Below, piece after piece: positions 22,203-31,474 of a DNA stretch of 35,533 bases (the stretch's first letter is position 1; every line of letters starts with the position of its first letter). A program made the translations under genes and the position numbers. A model generated the notes under the pieces. The model was given only the letters and a program-made list of their open reading frames with translations. It was not told the origin of the DNA and searched no databases. Source of the DNA: Diplocarpon mali (Eukaryota > Ascomycota > Leotiomycetes > Helotiales > Drepanopezizaceae); assembly GCA_024741835.1 (NCBI GenBank), contig JAENRP010000412.1, positions 1-35,533 on the forward strand. Reading direction: 5' to 3'.

Positions 22203-22568
22203 CTATTAGTATAATTAGCCTAGCATTAGCTTTATAATCTATTTTAATCAGATATAGCACTTTAAGCAACGCTTGCTTTAGTTATTTCATCGCCTCTATT
22301 TAGGATTCCTCTTATTAAAACTTAGCCCCTTTTTAAAATAAAGTATAAATAGGTACTGCTTTTTTAGCGAAATCCTTAATTTAAATGCGATAGTATACTA
22401 TAATACTAATAAACGCGCGAGCTTTTACTATATCGTTATACCTTTTCTATTTATCGATTTTAAGCACTTTAGCCCTTTAAGGACTTCGGCTATTAGAATT
22501 AGTAATAAAACTAATAATTTCTATTAATAGAAGATATTGAGATAGGTGATACAGCTATTACTCCGATA
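22203..22568 (-). pseudogene. gypsy copy 2: C-terminal reverse transcriptase fragment
   Basis: Minus-strand reading gives IEIISFITNSNSRSPQR, KVLKIDK, ARAFISIIVYYRI, IKDFAKKAVPIYTLF, EAMKQLKQALLKVLYL and IDYKANARLIILIVNAS. These correspond to the fungal gypsy RT thumb/connection segment (typical motifs GFVCDSNGR, ARAFIGICVYYR, APIYxLFKK and ILAVDASLxGWG). It is bounded at 22568 by the start of copia C and at 22203 by copia B. Upstream RT, including the catalytic YxDD, is absent from the window. Confidence 0.8.
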
Positions 22569-22729
22569 TGTTATTATATGACCTTACTGCTTAGTTAGTA
22601 GGATATTAATACGTATATAGCTATAGGGAAGAAAGGGGTAACCTTCCTTCTTTAACTCTTACTAATATATCGACTATCGACCTCTAGAAGCCTCCTTTAC
22701 CTACTGCGCTGACTTAATTAAGCTTAATA
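22569..22729 (+). repeat. putative 5' LTR of copia C
   Basis: Starts TGTTATTATATGACC where gypsy RT homology ends and finishes TTAATTAAGCTTAATA (CA to TA) directly before the PBS. 161 bp. There is no second copy in the window for comparison, so the left end rests on the TG and on the gypsy break. Confidence 0.5.
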
Positions 22730-22749
22730 GGTTATAAGCCCTAGCTAGA
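22730..22749 (+). other. primer binding site of copia C (half initiator-tRNA type)
   Basis: GGTTATAAGCCCTAGCTAG, complementary after one RIP reversal to the initiator tRNA-Met anticodon stem-loop (CTAGGGCTCATAACC). Nearly identical to the PBS of copia A. Confidence 0.7.
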
Positions 22750-22850
22750 CTAATAATAGATTATTGACTTCCCTTAGAAAGCACTTGCGCTATAACTGTT
22801 AATAGGAAGTTGAATAAGACTTATAATAAGAGGCGAGCAATCGGCGAATA

Positions 22851-22985
22851 GGAGGTATGATTCCCTATTTAGCCAACCTGTATTGCAAGAGGTATGATTC
22901 CTTGCTCTATAACCCTTTAGTATTATAAGAGGTGTGATTCCTTGCTTTATTATATTTTATAAGAGGTATGATTCCCTGCGTTATA
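22851..22985 (+). repeat. leader tandem repeats, about 37 bp, four copies
   Basis: The words GGAGGTATGATTCC, GAGGTATGATTCCTTGC, GAGGTGTGATTCCTTGC and GAGGTATGATTCCCTGC begin at 22852, 22889, 22929 and 22963. They lie in the untranslated leader between PBS and gag and keep their TG dinucleotides. Role unknown; packaging or promoter function would be a guess. Confidence 0.75.
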
Positions 22986-23808
22986 GCCTAAAAACCCTTT
23001 TCGATAAGAGGACTTCCTTCCTATCTAATACTTTAATAATACCCTTAACTATTTAATCATTTCACCCTTTCGATAGGAGGAGTGCCTTTAACTATTTAAT
23101 TTATTTGATTTTAAACGTAATTCTATTTGAAATAGCAATAGCTTCCGATTCTGATCGAAACACTAGACCTAGAGACCTTTAACTCTCTCGAAAGAACTGG
23201 CAATAATAGTTCGACGATTTAGAGCTTTACTTTAAGAGCAAAGGTATTGAAATAGCGATTTAAAAGACACTTATTAAATACGTAAGAATAGCCTCTTATA
23301 CTCCCTCTATTAATTCGTCTACTTCTACTTTAATAGCTAATATAACTGCTAAGGATTTGCTAAATATATTAAATAAGCTTAGCCTAAGAGCATTAGTAGA
23401 TAATAACTAAGAATCCTAAAGGTAGATTTTAAATATAGAAAAGGAGAAGGAGTATAAGCTAGCCTTAGCTAAATGCAAGCTTAAGATTAATAGAAGTTTA
23501 AGCGATAAAGACTAAGATTTTATTTAAGTTTATAATAATGCAAAGATAAGATAGGATACTTTAAAGGTAAAATACTTTTAAATAATTGCCTTTAATACCT
23601 AGTATCTACTATAGTAGATCACTTTATTTTAATATAGAAAAGACAAAGATAGTAAGGATATAGATATAAATATAGATTTTGCTTAGTCTATACTATATAA
23701 AGTAAAGAGGAAAGTAAAAGCCGTAAATCCTAGGATAGCTATGACTTTTAAGGAAACTTAGCTTTTTAGTTTCTTACTTAATAGTCTTTCTTTTAAGTTC
23801 GCTATTGC

Positions 23809-23813
23809 AAAAC
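23809..23813. repeat. target site duplication AAAAC (left)
   Basis: Pairs with 24011-24015 around the 197-bp solo LTR. Confidence 0.88.
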
Positions 23814-24010
23814 TGTGGTGCGGTCGGCTGGAGGGCCTTCATTGGGTCGCTTAGGAGGCTCGCAGAAGTAGGAGAAGATGATTGATTGTATTGTTATCTA
23901 GTGTATGTATGGTAAGGAGACTTCGGAAAGAAAAGGGAGAGTCTATGACTAAGCAGAGTCACGTGGAGGGTCTCCAGAATAAGTGGAGACTCCGCCCATT
24001 CTGCACGACA
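23814..24010 (-). repeat. solo LTR of copia family B in copia C gag
   Basis: 197 bp, TGTGGTGCGG...CTGCACGACA, flanked by AAAAC on both sides. It is the least RIP-altered of the four LTR copies (for example it keeps TTCATTGGG and GTGTATGTATGG), so it gives the best view of the family sequence and inserted latest. A solo LTR forms when the two LTRs of a full element recombine. Confidence 0.93.
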
Positions 24011-24015
24011 AAAAC
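24011..24015. repeat. target site duplication AAAAC (right)
   Basis: Second copy; deleting LTR plus one AAAAC joins gag codons GCA-AAA-CAA in frame. Confidence 0.88.
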
Positions 24016-24859
24016 AATCTCTTCTTATCTAACCTAACTTTAAGATTTATAAGAAGATCGACCTCCTTTAAACTATTAAGCAAGACCTTAAAGGACGCTT
24101 TGAATCGGCAAATGCTGCATTATAGGGTAATAATAAGCTTAAGAAGAGGAAGGAGCATAGGACAAGCCCTTAAGCTTATCAGGGATACTACTTCTATAAT
24201 AGTACTTATAATATTACTAATTATAAAGTTAGAAGGCAATTGATTAATATAGTTGCTAGCTTTAATATTAAGAAGCAATTGAAGTAGAAGTTAAGAAGTA
24301 AACTACCCTTATCCTGCTAAAGGCTGCAACTACTAAGGAAAGGCAAAGGAAAAGGCTATTTAACTAAAACTTTAGCAAATACCTTTAATAATAATAGTAG
24401 GTTATTTAAACTTAAATTCACTTTTAATAATTTAGATAATAATTATAATAAAGATGCTTATATTTTAAAAGCCGATCTTTGTAAGATCCTTAAATCTAAC
24501 TAATATAGTAATACTAGTTGTATAGCATATATAATTAATAAACTCTACTTATTTAAAGGCCCGCTTATTAAAATAAAAAGGCGCTTTATTAAAGTTGGTA
24601 GTAGAAGGTTGTATACAGATTCGATAGGTATAGTAGAGATGAATGTCGCTAGCGTTTCTTTCCTTTTATAATATATTCTCCTTATACCTAGCTTAAGTAT
24701 TAATCTTTTATGTAATTATAAGATTTATATAGAATTGAATTATATAAGAGTTTTTAATAATTAATTTATATAATTTATAAATAATAACTATAAAGTGATC
24801 TTTAAAGTTAAAATTAAAAATAGACTTTATATTATCTTAAAGGTGATATTATAGAAATT

Positions 24860-25282
24860 AACTCCTAGGCCAGACTTATAAGTAGATTCCTTTAAGGAAA
24901 GTGCACTCTTCGCCTTAATACAATTAAGCGAGGATAAGGAGAATAGATGGACTCTTAAGCTAGGATTATAAGTGAAATTTATAAAAATGACTCTTAAGCT
25001 AAGACTATAGGTAGATTATAAGGTATTTTTAAAGATAACTCTTAAGCTAAGACTATAAGTGAATTTAGTAGAAATAACTCTTAGGCCAGGCTTGCGAGTA
25101 GATTTTGCAGATTTGCTAATAACAACTCTTAAGCTAGGATCGCGAGTGAAATTCGCAGAAATGACTCTTAAGCTAAGACTGTAAGTAGATCTCGCTATTT
25201 CTAGGAAATCGACTCTTAAGCTAAGATTGCAAATAGATCTCGCGGTTTTATTAAAAACGACTCTTAAGCCAGGCTTGCAATA
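24860..25282. repeat. in-frame array of nine palindromic repeats in copia C
   Basis: 24-bp units start at 24860, 24950, 24989, 25037, 25076, 25124, 25163, 25211 and 25259. After the first gap (90) the spacings are 39, 48, 39, 48, 39, 48, 48 bp, all multiples of three, so a higher-order 87-bp unit has expanded. Translated in the polyprotein frame each gives T-L-[KR]-[PL]-[GRS]-[LS]-[RQ]-V/I, joined by short linkers such as DFAD, KFAEM. It lies between protease and integrase. The minus strand is also open here because the unit is nearly palindromic. Confidence 0.88.
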
Positions 25283-28200
25283 GGAAAATGGCAAAACCTT
25301 AAACTGCTATTACTATTCCTTTTTAACCGCTGATAATAAAGTATTAATTAATAATAGGCTACTAAAGCTATTAGAAGCCGAAAGCCTATTAAAGTATTAG
25401 CTAATATATAAAAGATTTGCGTATCTAAGGCTAAAGAAATTAAAGGGCCTATATAAGGTCTTAATCCTAAAACGAAAGATCTAAGTATTTAAAGATCGCT
25501 TAGTATACTGAATTTATAAGCTAATAAAACTTTAAAATCAGATGCGAATTAAGCTTAGTCTATAGAAAGATTTAATACTAGCGCTAATATCTATTAATAC
25601 TATTAGACTATTTACAACCTTAATTAAAGGGAATAATTAGTTTTCTTAAATAGTAGATAACTCCACTTAGCAGATATAGAATATTTATACTAGGACTAAA
25701 TCTAAGCTTATAGAAAAGCTAGAAACTTAGAAAGTAATAGAAGAACGTAGGACTTAGTTAAAGCTAATAGCTATTAGGTTTAATAATATATTAAAGATTA
25801 GGGTAAAGCTTAATAAATAGGCAAAGTAAGGAGTTTATTATAAACTAATTATAATATACAAAGGTTCCTATTAGAATAGTATCGCTAAGCGAAGTATCTA
25901 ATCAGTAGAGACTAACTATTGCGCTCTATTATAAGATATTAACTTACTATTAAAATTCTAAGACCTTATAGTTAAAGCAAATATATACTTGCAAAATAGA
26001 ATAGGTAGTAGACTAACAATTAATAGCACTTAAGTATTGCTATATAAAGTATATTTCGGATAAAAACTAAGCTTAGACTATATCTGCGTTTTTAAAAGCG
26101 TCTACTACTTTTATATTAGCCTAAAGTCCTAGCCTATAGGTATGAAGAGTAAGAAGCTAATAGACTAAGGTAGAGAGTATATATTTATTAAGTATATTAA
26201 ATAGATAATAAAGCAATAAATAGTATATACGCTAGATCTAAGGTAAGTAATTATATCCTTAGTAATTAAGTTCGACGAATCTCGAAATAGAGGGAAGCTA
26301 TCCTTAAAGCTCTATATACCTAAAGATTCGTAAGGTATACTACTTAATAGTAATACTATTAAACCGAACTAATAACCCCTTTCTCTTAGCTTAAGTATAT
26401 TAAGCGCACCTGCTAATTAACGACCCGCTAATCGCCTAAAGGCTAAATAGACTATTCCTATCGTTTGCAAACTGCTTAAAGTATAGAATAACTTTAATAT
26501 TATCATCCCTTTAATTAAAGCACCTATAGTAAAGGATATTCCTAAAATAGGTATAAGTAATAATAAGCCTCTACTATTAGAAAGCGGTTCCTTAGATAAT
26601 AAGCCTACGGAACCTATAGCTAAACCTACGCCTTTGAAGAGGAATAGAGACTTAAAACTAGAAGATAACTTAAACGAACGCGAGTTTAAATATATCTAGG
26701 CTATAATAGTGCATAGGATTTATAAGTTTGAACTTTAATAGAGCTTTAATAAAGATAATATATTCCTAACCGCTAAAGGGATAATAAAAATCTCTCTTTT
26801 AAAGATGTATAATAAAGCTATTAATAATCTGGAGAATAAAGTAGTATAGAATAAGGCAATCTAAAAGGAGATAAGTTCTCTTACTATAAATAGTATATAA
26901 ATAGAGGAACTAATGCTAAAGGATATAAACCTAGTTTTAATAAAGTGGGTCTTTATAATTAAGATATATACAAATAGGACCTTAGAATATTATAAGGCAA
27001 GGCTTATAGCTAAGGGCTTCTCCTAATAGTATAGAGAAGACTACTTCGACACATTTGCGCTAATAGTTCGTATAAATACCCTTTGCATATTTATAGTAAT
27101 AGTAGCTGCTAAGTACCTTAAATGCAAATAGTATAATATTAAAAATGCATTTACTAAAGTGATTATAAAGGAACGGATTTTTCTCTCCTAACCTAATAGT
27201 ATTCTTATACGCGCTGGCTACTTTCTCTATATACTCTATAGTATCTATAGGCTTAAGCAATCAGCTTATAATTAGAACCTCTTATATAGCCTTACTTTAA
27301 TAGAAATAGGATTTATTTAAAGCCTAATTAACCCTTATTTATTTACTTATACTAAGTATAGAATTAAGTTACTACTATATATCGATAATATTACTATAGC
27401 TGTAAAAATAACTACTTAATTAAATTAGTTCTTTATAACTATTTAGAAACGTTTTAATACTAAGGACTTAAAGGGAATTTATAAGATCCTTAATATCTGC
27501 ATTATAAGGAACCGCTTTACTTAAGAACTTTAGTTGAATTAAGAGCAGTATATTAAGATAATCCTAGACCGAATAGGACTTTCTACTTATACTCTTAACT
27601 TTAAGCTAAAGCGTACTCTAATTAAAGGAAAGTATAATAAGTTAAAGCCTACTTATAAAAATAAGTAAAGAGGAGATTTGAAGAAGTACTAATAGGATAT
27701 TAAAGCGATTATATATACTATAGTATATATAAGATTAGATATCGCCTTTATTATTAAGTAACTTAGTTAGAACTTAAAGGATCTGACGATTTAATATAAG
27801 AACGCAGTCAAGCGACTTAAAAGGTACCTTCGATTAATAATCATATAAAAGGTAAGATATAGATTAACGAAATATATAAGCGCAAAGCTTAAGGTATATA
27901 CTAATTCTAATTAAGCAAATATGAAAGGTTGGAAAAGTATATTTAAAAGTGTAGCAGTACTATATAATAGACCTATATTATAAGGAAGTAGGAAGTAGAA
28001 ATCAATAGCTATTATAAGTACTAAGGCCGAATATATATTAATATTATTAAATTATAAGCAAGGATTATAAATTACTTAAGTTTTAAAAGATATAGGTTTC
28101 GCTAAGTATATTAAATAAGATAAGAACTATATTAATCTTTAAGTAGATAATATAAAGGCGATTATACTTATAAAGAATCCATACTTATATAAGCGATCGA

Positions 28201-28392
28201 AATATATTAATATTACCTATTACTTTATCTGCGACCTTATTATAAAGAATAAGTTATTAATTACCTATATCCTAATCGATCAAATAGTAGTAGATAGATT
28301 TATAAAGCTATTAAAGATAGTTGCAAAGTTTAAAGCATTTAAAGATATACTAAAGTTGCAAAAGATAGTAAGGGCTTAGTAGGCTTAAGGAC

Positions 28393-28542
28393 GACTCTTA
28401 GGCCTGCCCTACGAGTTAGGTTATATAATCTTATAAAGGAAAGTTTTTAGATCGACTCCTAGGCCTAGACTATAAGTTAAGTCATATAGTCTTATAAAGG
28501 AACGCTTTTAAGAAAATTGACTCCTAGTCCTACCTTATAAGT
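28393..28542. repeat. three palindromic repeats with a conserved spacer, after copia C stop
   Basis: Copies at 28393-28416, 28454-28477 and 28519-28542. The first two are followed by closely similar TATA(A/G)TCTTATAAAGGAA spacers. Spacings are 61 and 65 bp, not multiples of three, as expected if this part is untranslated. Confidence 0.8.
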
Positions 28543-28589
28543 AGAGTTTAATAATTTTAATAGAGGTTGCTATTAATTAATTATTTTTA

Positions 28590-29000
28590 ATTTAATCAAA
28601 AGCTAAAGCGTCCTCTCGATTTATTAAGGTTTTATAAAGTAGTTCGTATTCTTGCTTTATTAAGTCATCTCCAATTTTTAACATATTAAAACGCTCTTTT
28701 ATTAGCTAATATCTAATAGGTTTATTAGAAAATCTGCTTATAATAAACTTATCGAATTTGCCACTTAGCTTTAGAGGTCGAAGCTTCTTATCTTATTCAA
28801 ATTAATTATCCAGTCCTTTAAGCTTTAAGCCGTTAGAGATTCCTTAATCTACTAATTATACTTTATCTGCCTTACTTTTGTATATAATTCGAATATTAGC
28901 TAGTATTATGCTTTTTACTTCTTTCCTTTTTTATTAAATCTTATAAAACGGTCCGAATTTTCCTTTTTAAAAACAAATAAAAGATTTTCTAAGTCGTTAA
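28590..29000 (-). pseudogene. gypsy copy 2: pol segment just before reverse transcriptase
   Basis: Minus-strand reading gives ILANIRIIYKSKADKV, GLKLKGLDN, LSGKFDKFIISRFSNKPIRY, LIKERFNMLKIGDDL and QEYELLYKTLINREDALAFD, typical of the conserved block before RT in fungal gypsy elements (ending NREAALAFDW). The next expected RT motifs are absent because copia C sequence begins. One frameshift near 28,985 separates it from the upstream frame. Stops are TAA/TAG. Confidence 0.78.
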
Positions 29001-29046
29001 TTTAAAGTATATAAATGGAAATATTATTAATAGTTTTATTATTTTT

Positions 29047-29070
29047 CACTTAAAGGTCTGGCTTATAAGT
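29047..29070. repeat. 24-bp palindromic repeat in gypsy copy 2 gag-side region (first)
   Basis: Reads TYKPDLQV on the minus strand. Confidence 0.7.
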
Positions 29071-29208
29071 GGTTTTTAAGTTTTTTAAAATGATTAGTAA
29101 ATTATCGAAATATGTAAAATGAACTTTCTTCTCTGCCTTACTTTTCTTTTTTCTTAATTATTAATTTAATTAAACGCTAATTATACTATTTCTCAAAATT
29201 CTAAATTT

Positions 29209-29232
29209 GACTCCTAAGCTAGGACTATATAT
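29209..29232. repeat. 24-bp palindromic repeat in gypsy copy 2 gag-side region (second)
   Basis: Reads IYSPSLGV on the minus strand, 162 bp (54 codons) from the previous copy. Confidence 0.7.
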
Positions 29233-30237
29233 TAAATCACTATTATTCAAAATCGGCAAACTCACTTTCCTTTTGCTATAACTCCTTACTAAATGCCTTC
29301 CTTTACTAGCATTAAGCCTAGCCCTTATACTAGCTAATCGTTTCTTAAAACCTCGTTTTAAAATTCGTCTATATCTCTTATAATAACCATTTATCCTTTT
29401 AAAGATCGATCTTTATTCTAAAGACTAGCTTTTATAAGATTATCTTTAAGATAGTTAAATATTAGCTAAGACTTTAAAATAAAAGGTATTCTTTTCTTAG
29501 GTATTATTCCTACTCTCTCTTATATTAGTGACCTACGCAGGGAAGATTCCTTTAAGATTTCGTCTTTATATAACTTCTCCTTTTGATTCTCTTAGTTCGC
29601 AGATAAGAGATTAACCCTTCGAAAACCCCTTTTAAATCTACAATTATTTAGTTATTTATGACTATCGGTTATCATTCCTCTATTATCGACCTTGCAATTA
29701 CTTAGTTATTTAGAACTATCGATTGCCACTCTTTACTATTAATAACCTTAGATTTTCCTATTTCGGCCCCTATTTCGCCTCTCCTACCTCTAATTTAAAA
29801 AGCTTAAATTGTTAGCTTATCGGTACGATTGTCGGGTTTCTAGCCTCTTTAATACAAAGAAGTTTGATTAGCTATTATAGCTACTTTAAATAATAGTAGT
29901 TTCGAGTATTTATATAATACTAAACAAAAGCTTTAATCGGGAGTATCTCTTTAGTTTTCTTAAAAAGCTAAATCAGATACTTCAGCCGCCTCTACTCGAT
30001 AGAACCCTATTCTTTACTTTAAGAATAACCCTTAGGATATACTAATTTTAAGAACTAATAGGAATTGTCTTAAAAGCTAAGATAAATCTTTCTTAGAAAC
30101 TTTATCTTAGAAATTAGTCTTTAATTCGATAAACCTTTTCTTACTACTAGTGATTGCAGTACCCTTATTTACTACTTTGCACTTACTAAAGAAGTCTTAG
30201 TAAAGTATAAATAAACTTTTAATAGAAGCCGGATTTT

Positions 30238-30261
30238 CACTCTTAGGCTAGGCTTGCAAGT
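30238..30261. repeat. 24-bp palindromic repeat in gypsy copy 2 gag-side region (third)
   Basis: Reads TCKPSLRV on the minus strand, 1,029 bp (343 codons) from the second copy. Confidence 0.75.
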
Positions 30262-30665
30262 AGGAATATAAAATTGCAATTTTGTATAATTTAAGTTCTT
30301 TACCTTCCCCTTTAATAACTGCACTTGCTTTTTTAATATTGATATTAGAAAACATTAAAAACACCAACTTTAAACCTCCTACTAACCCTTTACTTAAATC
30401 TTTTTAAGCTTGTCCTAGTCACTTTAAGATTAACTCGGATTTTGAAAACTCTTTAGAATACCTTAAGCCCTATATTCGACCTGGCTCCCTTCCTATTAAA
30501 ACAAATAAAGCAATAATAGCTGCCTTTAAAGCTATTACTAATCATTTTTCCCTCTCTAGTTCCCTTAGCGCTTCTTATTTCATTAGAGCTAATATTACTA
30601 ATTTCCTTAAATAATATAAGGAAACTTATTATAATTTTAATATTAAATATAATAAGATAATCAAT

Positions 30666-30862
30666 TGTGGTGCGGTCGGCTGGAGGGCCTTTATTAGGTC
30701 GCTTAGGAGGCTCGCAGAAGTAGGAGAAGATGATTAATTATATTGTTGTTTAGTATATATATAGTAAGGAGACTTCGGAAAGAAAAGGGAGAGCATATGA
30801 CTTAGTAGAGTTATATAGAGGGTCTCTAGAATAAGTGGAGACTCTGCCTATTCTATACGATA
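30666..30862 (-). repeat. 3' LTR of a third copia B copy
   Basis: 197 bp aligning end to end with the other three family B LTRs; TGTGGTGCGG start intact, end CTATACGATA altered by RIP. It continues rightward into the element's internal 3' region, so it is an LTR of a truncated element and not a solo LTR. Confidence 0.9.
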
Positions 30863-31067
30863 TACCCTTTAGTTAGGCGATGCTTTTAGAATCGCTTAGC
30901 TATATAGATAAAATAAAAGAAAGAATGGCAGTTGTAAAGAAAAGAGGCTCTATCTTATATGCCGCCCTTCTAGAGGTCGTTTCTTTTAAAATAAGAAGGG
31001 TTACTATAGGCAATAAGTGCACTTAGGAATCTTTGCAATTTTACGCTAGTGCTCTATTAGGCTTCTG
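30863..31067 (-). mobile_element. internal 3' fragment of a copia B element
   Basis: Aligns with 14792-14996, including AGTTAGGCGAT, AATAAAAGAAAGAAT and GCTCTATTAGGCTTC. Similarity ends abruptly at 31067, where copia D sequence starts with TGTTGCGCC. The rest of this B copy is missing from the window. Confidence 0.85.
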
Positions 31068-31149
31068 TTGCGCCATGAGGAGCCTTAGGCGCTGAGGCTC
31101 TGAGGACTGGCTTATGTAATATACCCCTGAAGTGGCCACGGAGCACTTC

Positions 31150-31155
31150 TATAAA
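31150..31155 (+). promoter_or_regulatory. candidate TATA box in copia D LTR
   Basis: TATAAA followed by GGGAG, 82 bp inside the LTR start and upstream of the gag frame; position suits an LTR promoter, but no transcript evidence is possible here. Confidence 0.35.
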
Positions 31156-31474
31156 GGGAGCTTAGATATACAGTTAAAGTAGAATTTTATAAGCTTCTGC
31201 CACTATTGAGAATCCACCTTTAAATATAGAACGATAGTTATTAGTACTAATCGCAACTCTTAAGAGCAAATGATTAAAAATCTATTGTGTTTAAAGGCTT
31301 CTTAGAGAGGTTTCACTACTATTTTTCATCTATTCTCCTTCGCCTATATGCGTTATATAACCTGACTCGACGTTCTAACGCTCTTAGCCAACTAATACCA
31401 TACTCCCTATTATCCTAATCAATATAAGCGAATACTAGTAAAAAGAAGCTTAGGAGCTTAGCTCTAGTAGAGTT

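Larger units (their letters stand above)
23132..28379 (+). pseudogene. copia C gag-pol polyprotein, interrupted by a solo LTR
   Basis: From ATA 23132 (ex-ATG; then AIASDSDRN) to TAG 28377-28379 there is one phase of 1,681 codons once the 202-bp LTR-plus-duplication at 23814-24015 is discounted. Gag covers about 23132-24450. A degenerate protease (NTSCIAYIINKLYLF) lies near 24,505-24,560. The palindromic repeat array (24860-25282) separates it from GAG-pre-integrase (FAYLRLKKLKGLYKV, about 25,410-25,460). Integrase spans about 25,560-26,340 and RT about 26,690-27,560 with YIDN in place of YVDD at 27378-27389. RNase H (about 27,640-28,370) shows KSIAIISTKAEYI, RSKYINITYYFI and RFIKLLK. All stops are TAA/TAG. 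The frame proves insertion of the LTR into a once-intact gag. Confidence 0.88.
22569..28560 (+). mobile_element. Ty1/copia element C, 5' LTR present, 3' end lost
   Basis: Plus-strand copia with putative 161-bp 5' LTR, half-tRNA PBS, a repeat-bearing leader and a complete gag-pol frame, inserted into gypsy copy 2 RT. After the pol stop (28377) there are three spaced palindromic repeats and then, from about 28,560-28,590, gypsy sequence again. No 3' LTR matching 22569-22729 is visible, and about 250 codons of gypsy RT are missing at the right junction, so a deletion probably removed both. A family B solo LTR interrupts its gag. Confidence 0.75.
29001..30660 (-). pseudogene. probable gag/protease region of gypsy copy 2
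   Basis: Upstream of the pol segment one minus-strand phase stays open, apart from TAA/TAG, for about 1.6 kb. It is rich in Gln, Lys, Arg and Leu (RINGYYKRYRRILKRGFKK near 29,400-29,340; repeated ITKQLQ words near 29,720-29,640). Three palindromic repeats at 29047, 29209 and 30238 share this phase (TYKPDLQV, IYSPSLGV, TCKPSLRV). I cannot find a protease DTG/DSG motif or a zinc knuckle. A plus-strand frame at about 30,063-30,665 is also open with few stops (FENSLEYLKPYIRPGSL), so coding strand at this end is uncertain. Confidence 0.4.
12490..30665 (-). mobile_element. Ty3/gypsy copy 2, split by nested copia insertions
   Basis: Minus-strand gypsy pieces occur in correct order from high to low coordinates: probable gag region (29,001-30,660), pol linker before RT (28,590-29,000), RT C-terminus (22,203-22,568), RNase H and integrase (12,490-14,593). 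Between them sit copia C and copia B. The junction with copia B is proven by a 5-bp target duplication and by restoration of the gypsy frame when B is removed. At copia C about 250 codons of RT are missing, so a deletion or rearrangement has also occurred. No LTR of this element was recognised in the window. Confidence 0.65.

Noticed and set aside
23983..24243. 86-codon plus-strand frame starting in the solo LTR
   Set aside because: Its start lies inside the LTR and it is out of phase with the copia C gag that continues after the LTR.
24860..25282. CRISPR-like array
   Set aside because: Repeats are regularly spaced but spacers are similar to each other, spacing alternates 39/48 in frame, there is no cas gene, and the context is a eukaryotic retroelement.
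25016..25294. 92-codon minus-strand repeat protein
   Set aside because: Mirror reading of the near-palindromic array; the plus polyprotein frame is supported by flanking protease and integrase.
27060..27260. 66-codon minus-strand frame
   Set aside because: Antisense to copia C reverse transcriptase.
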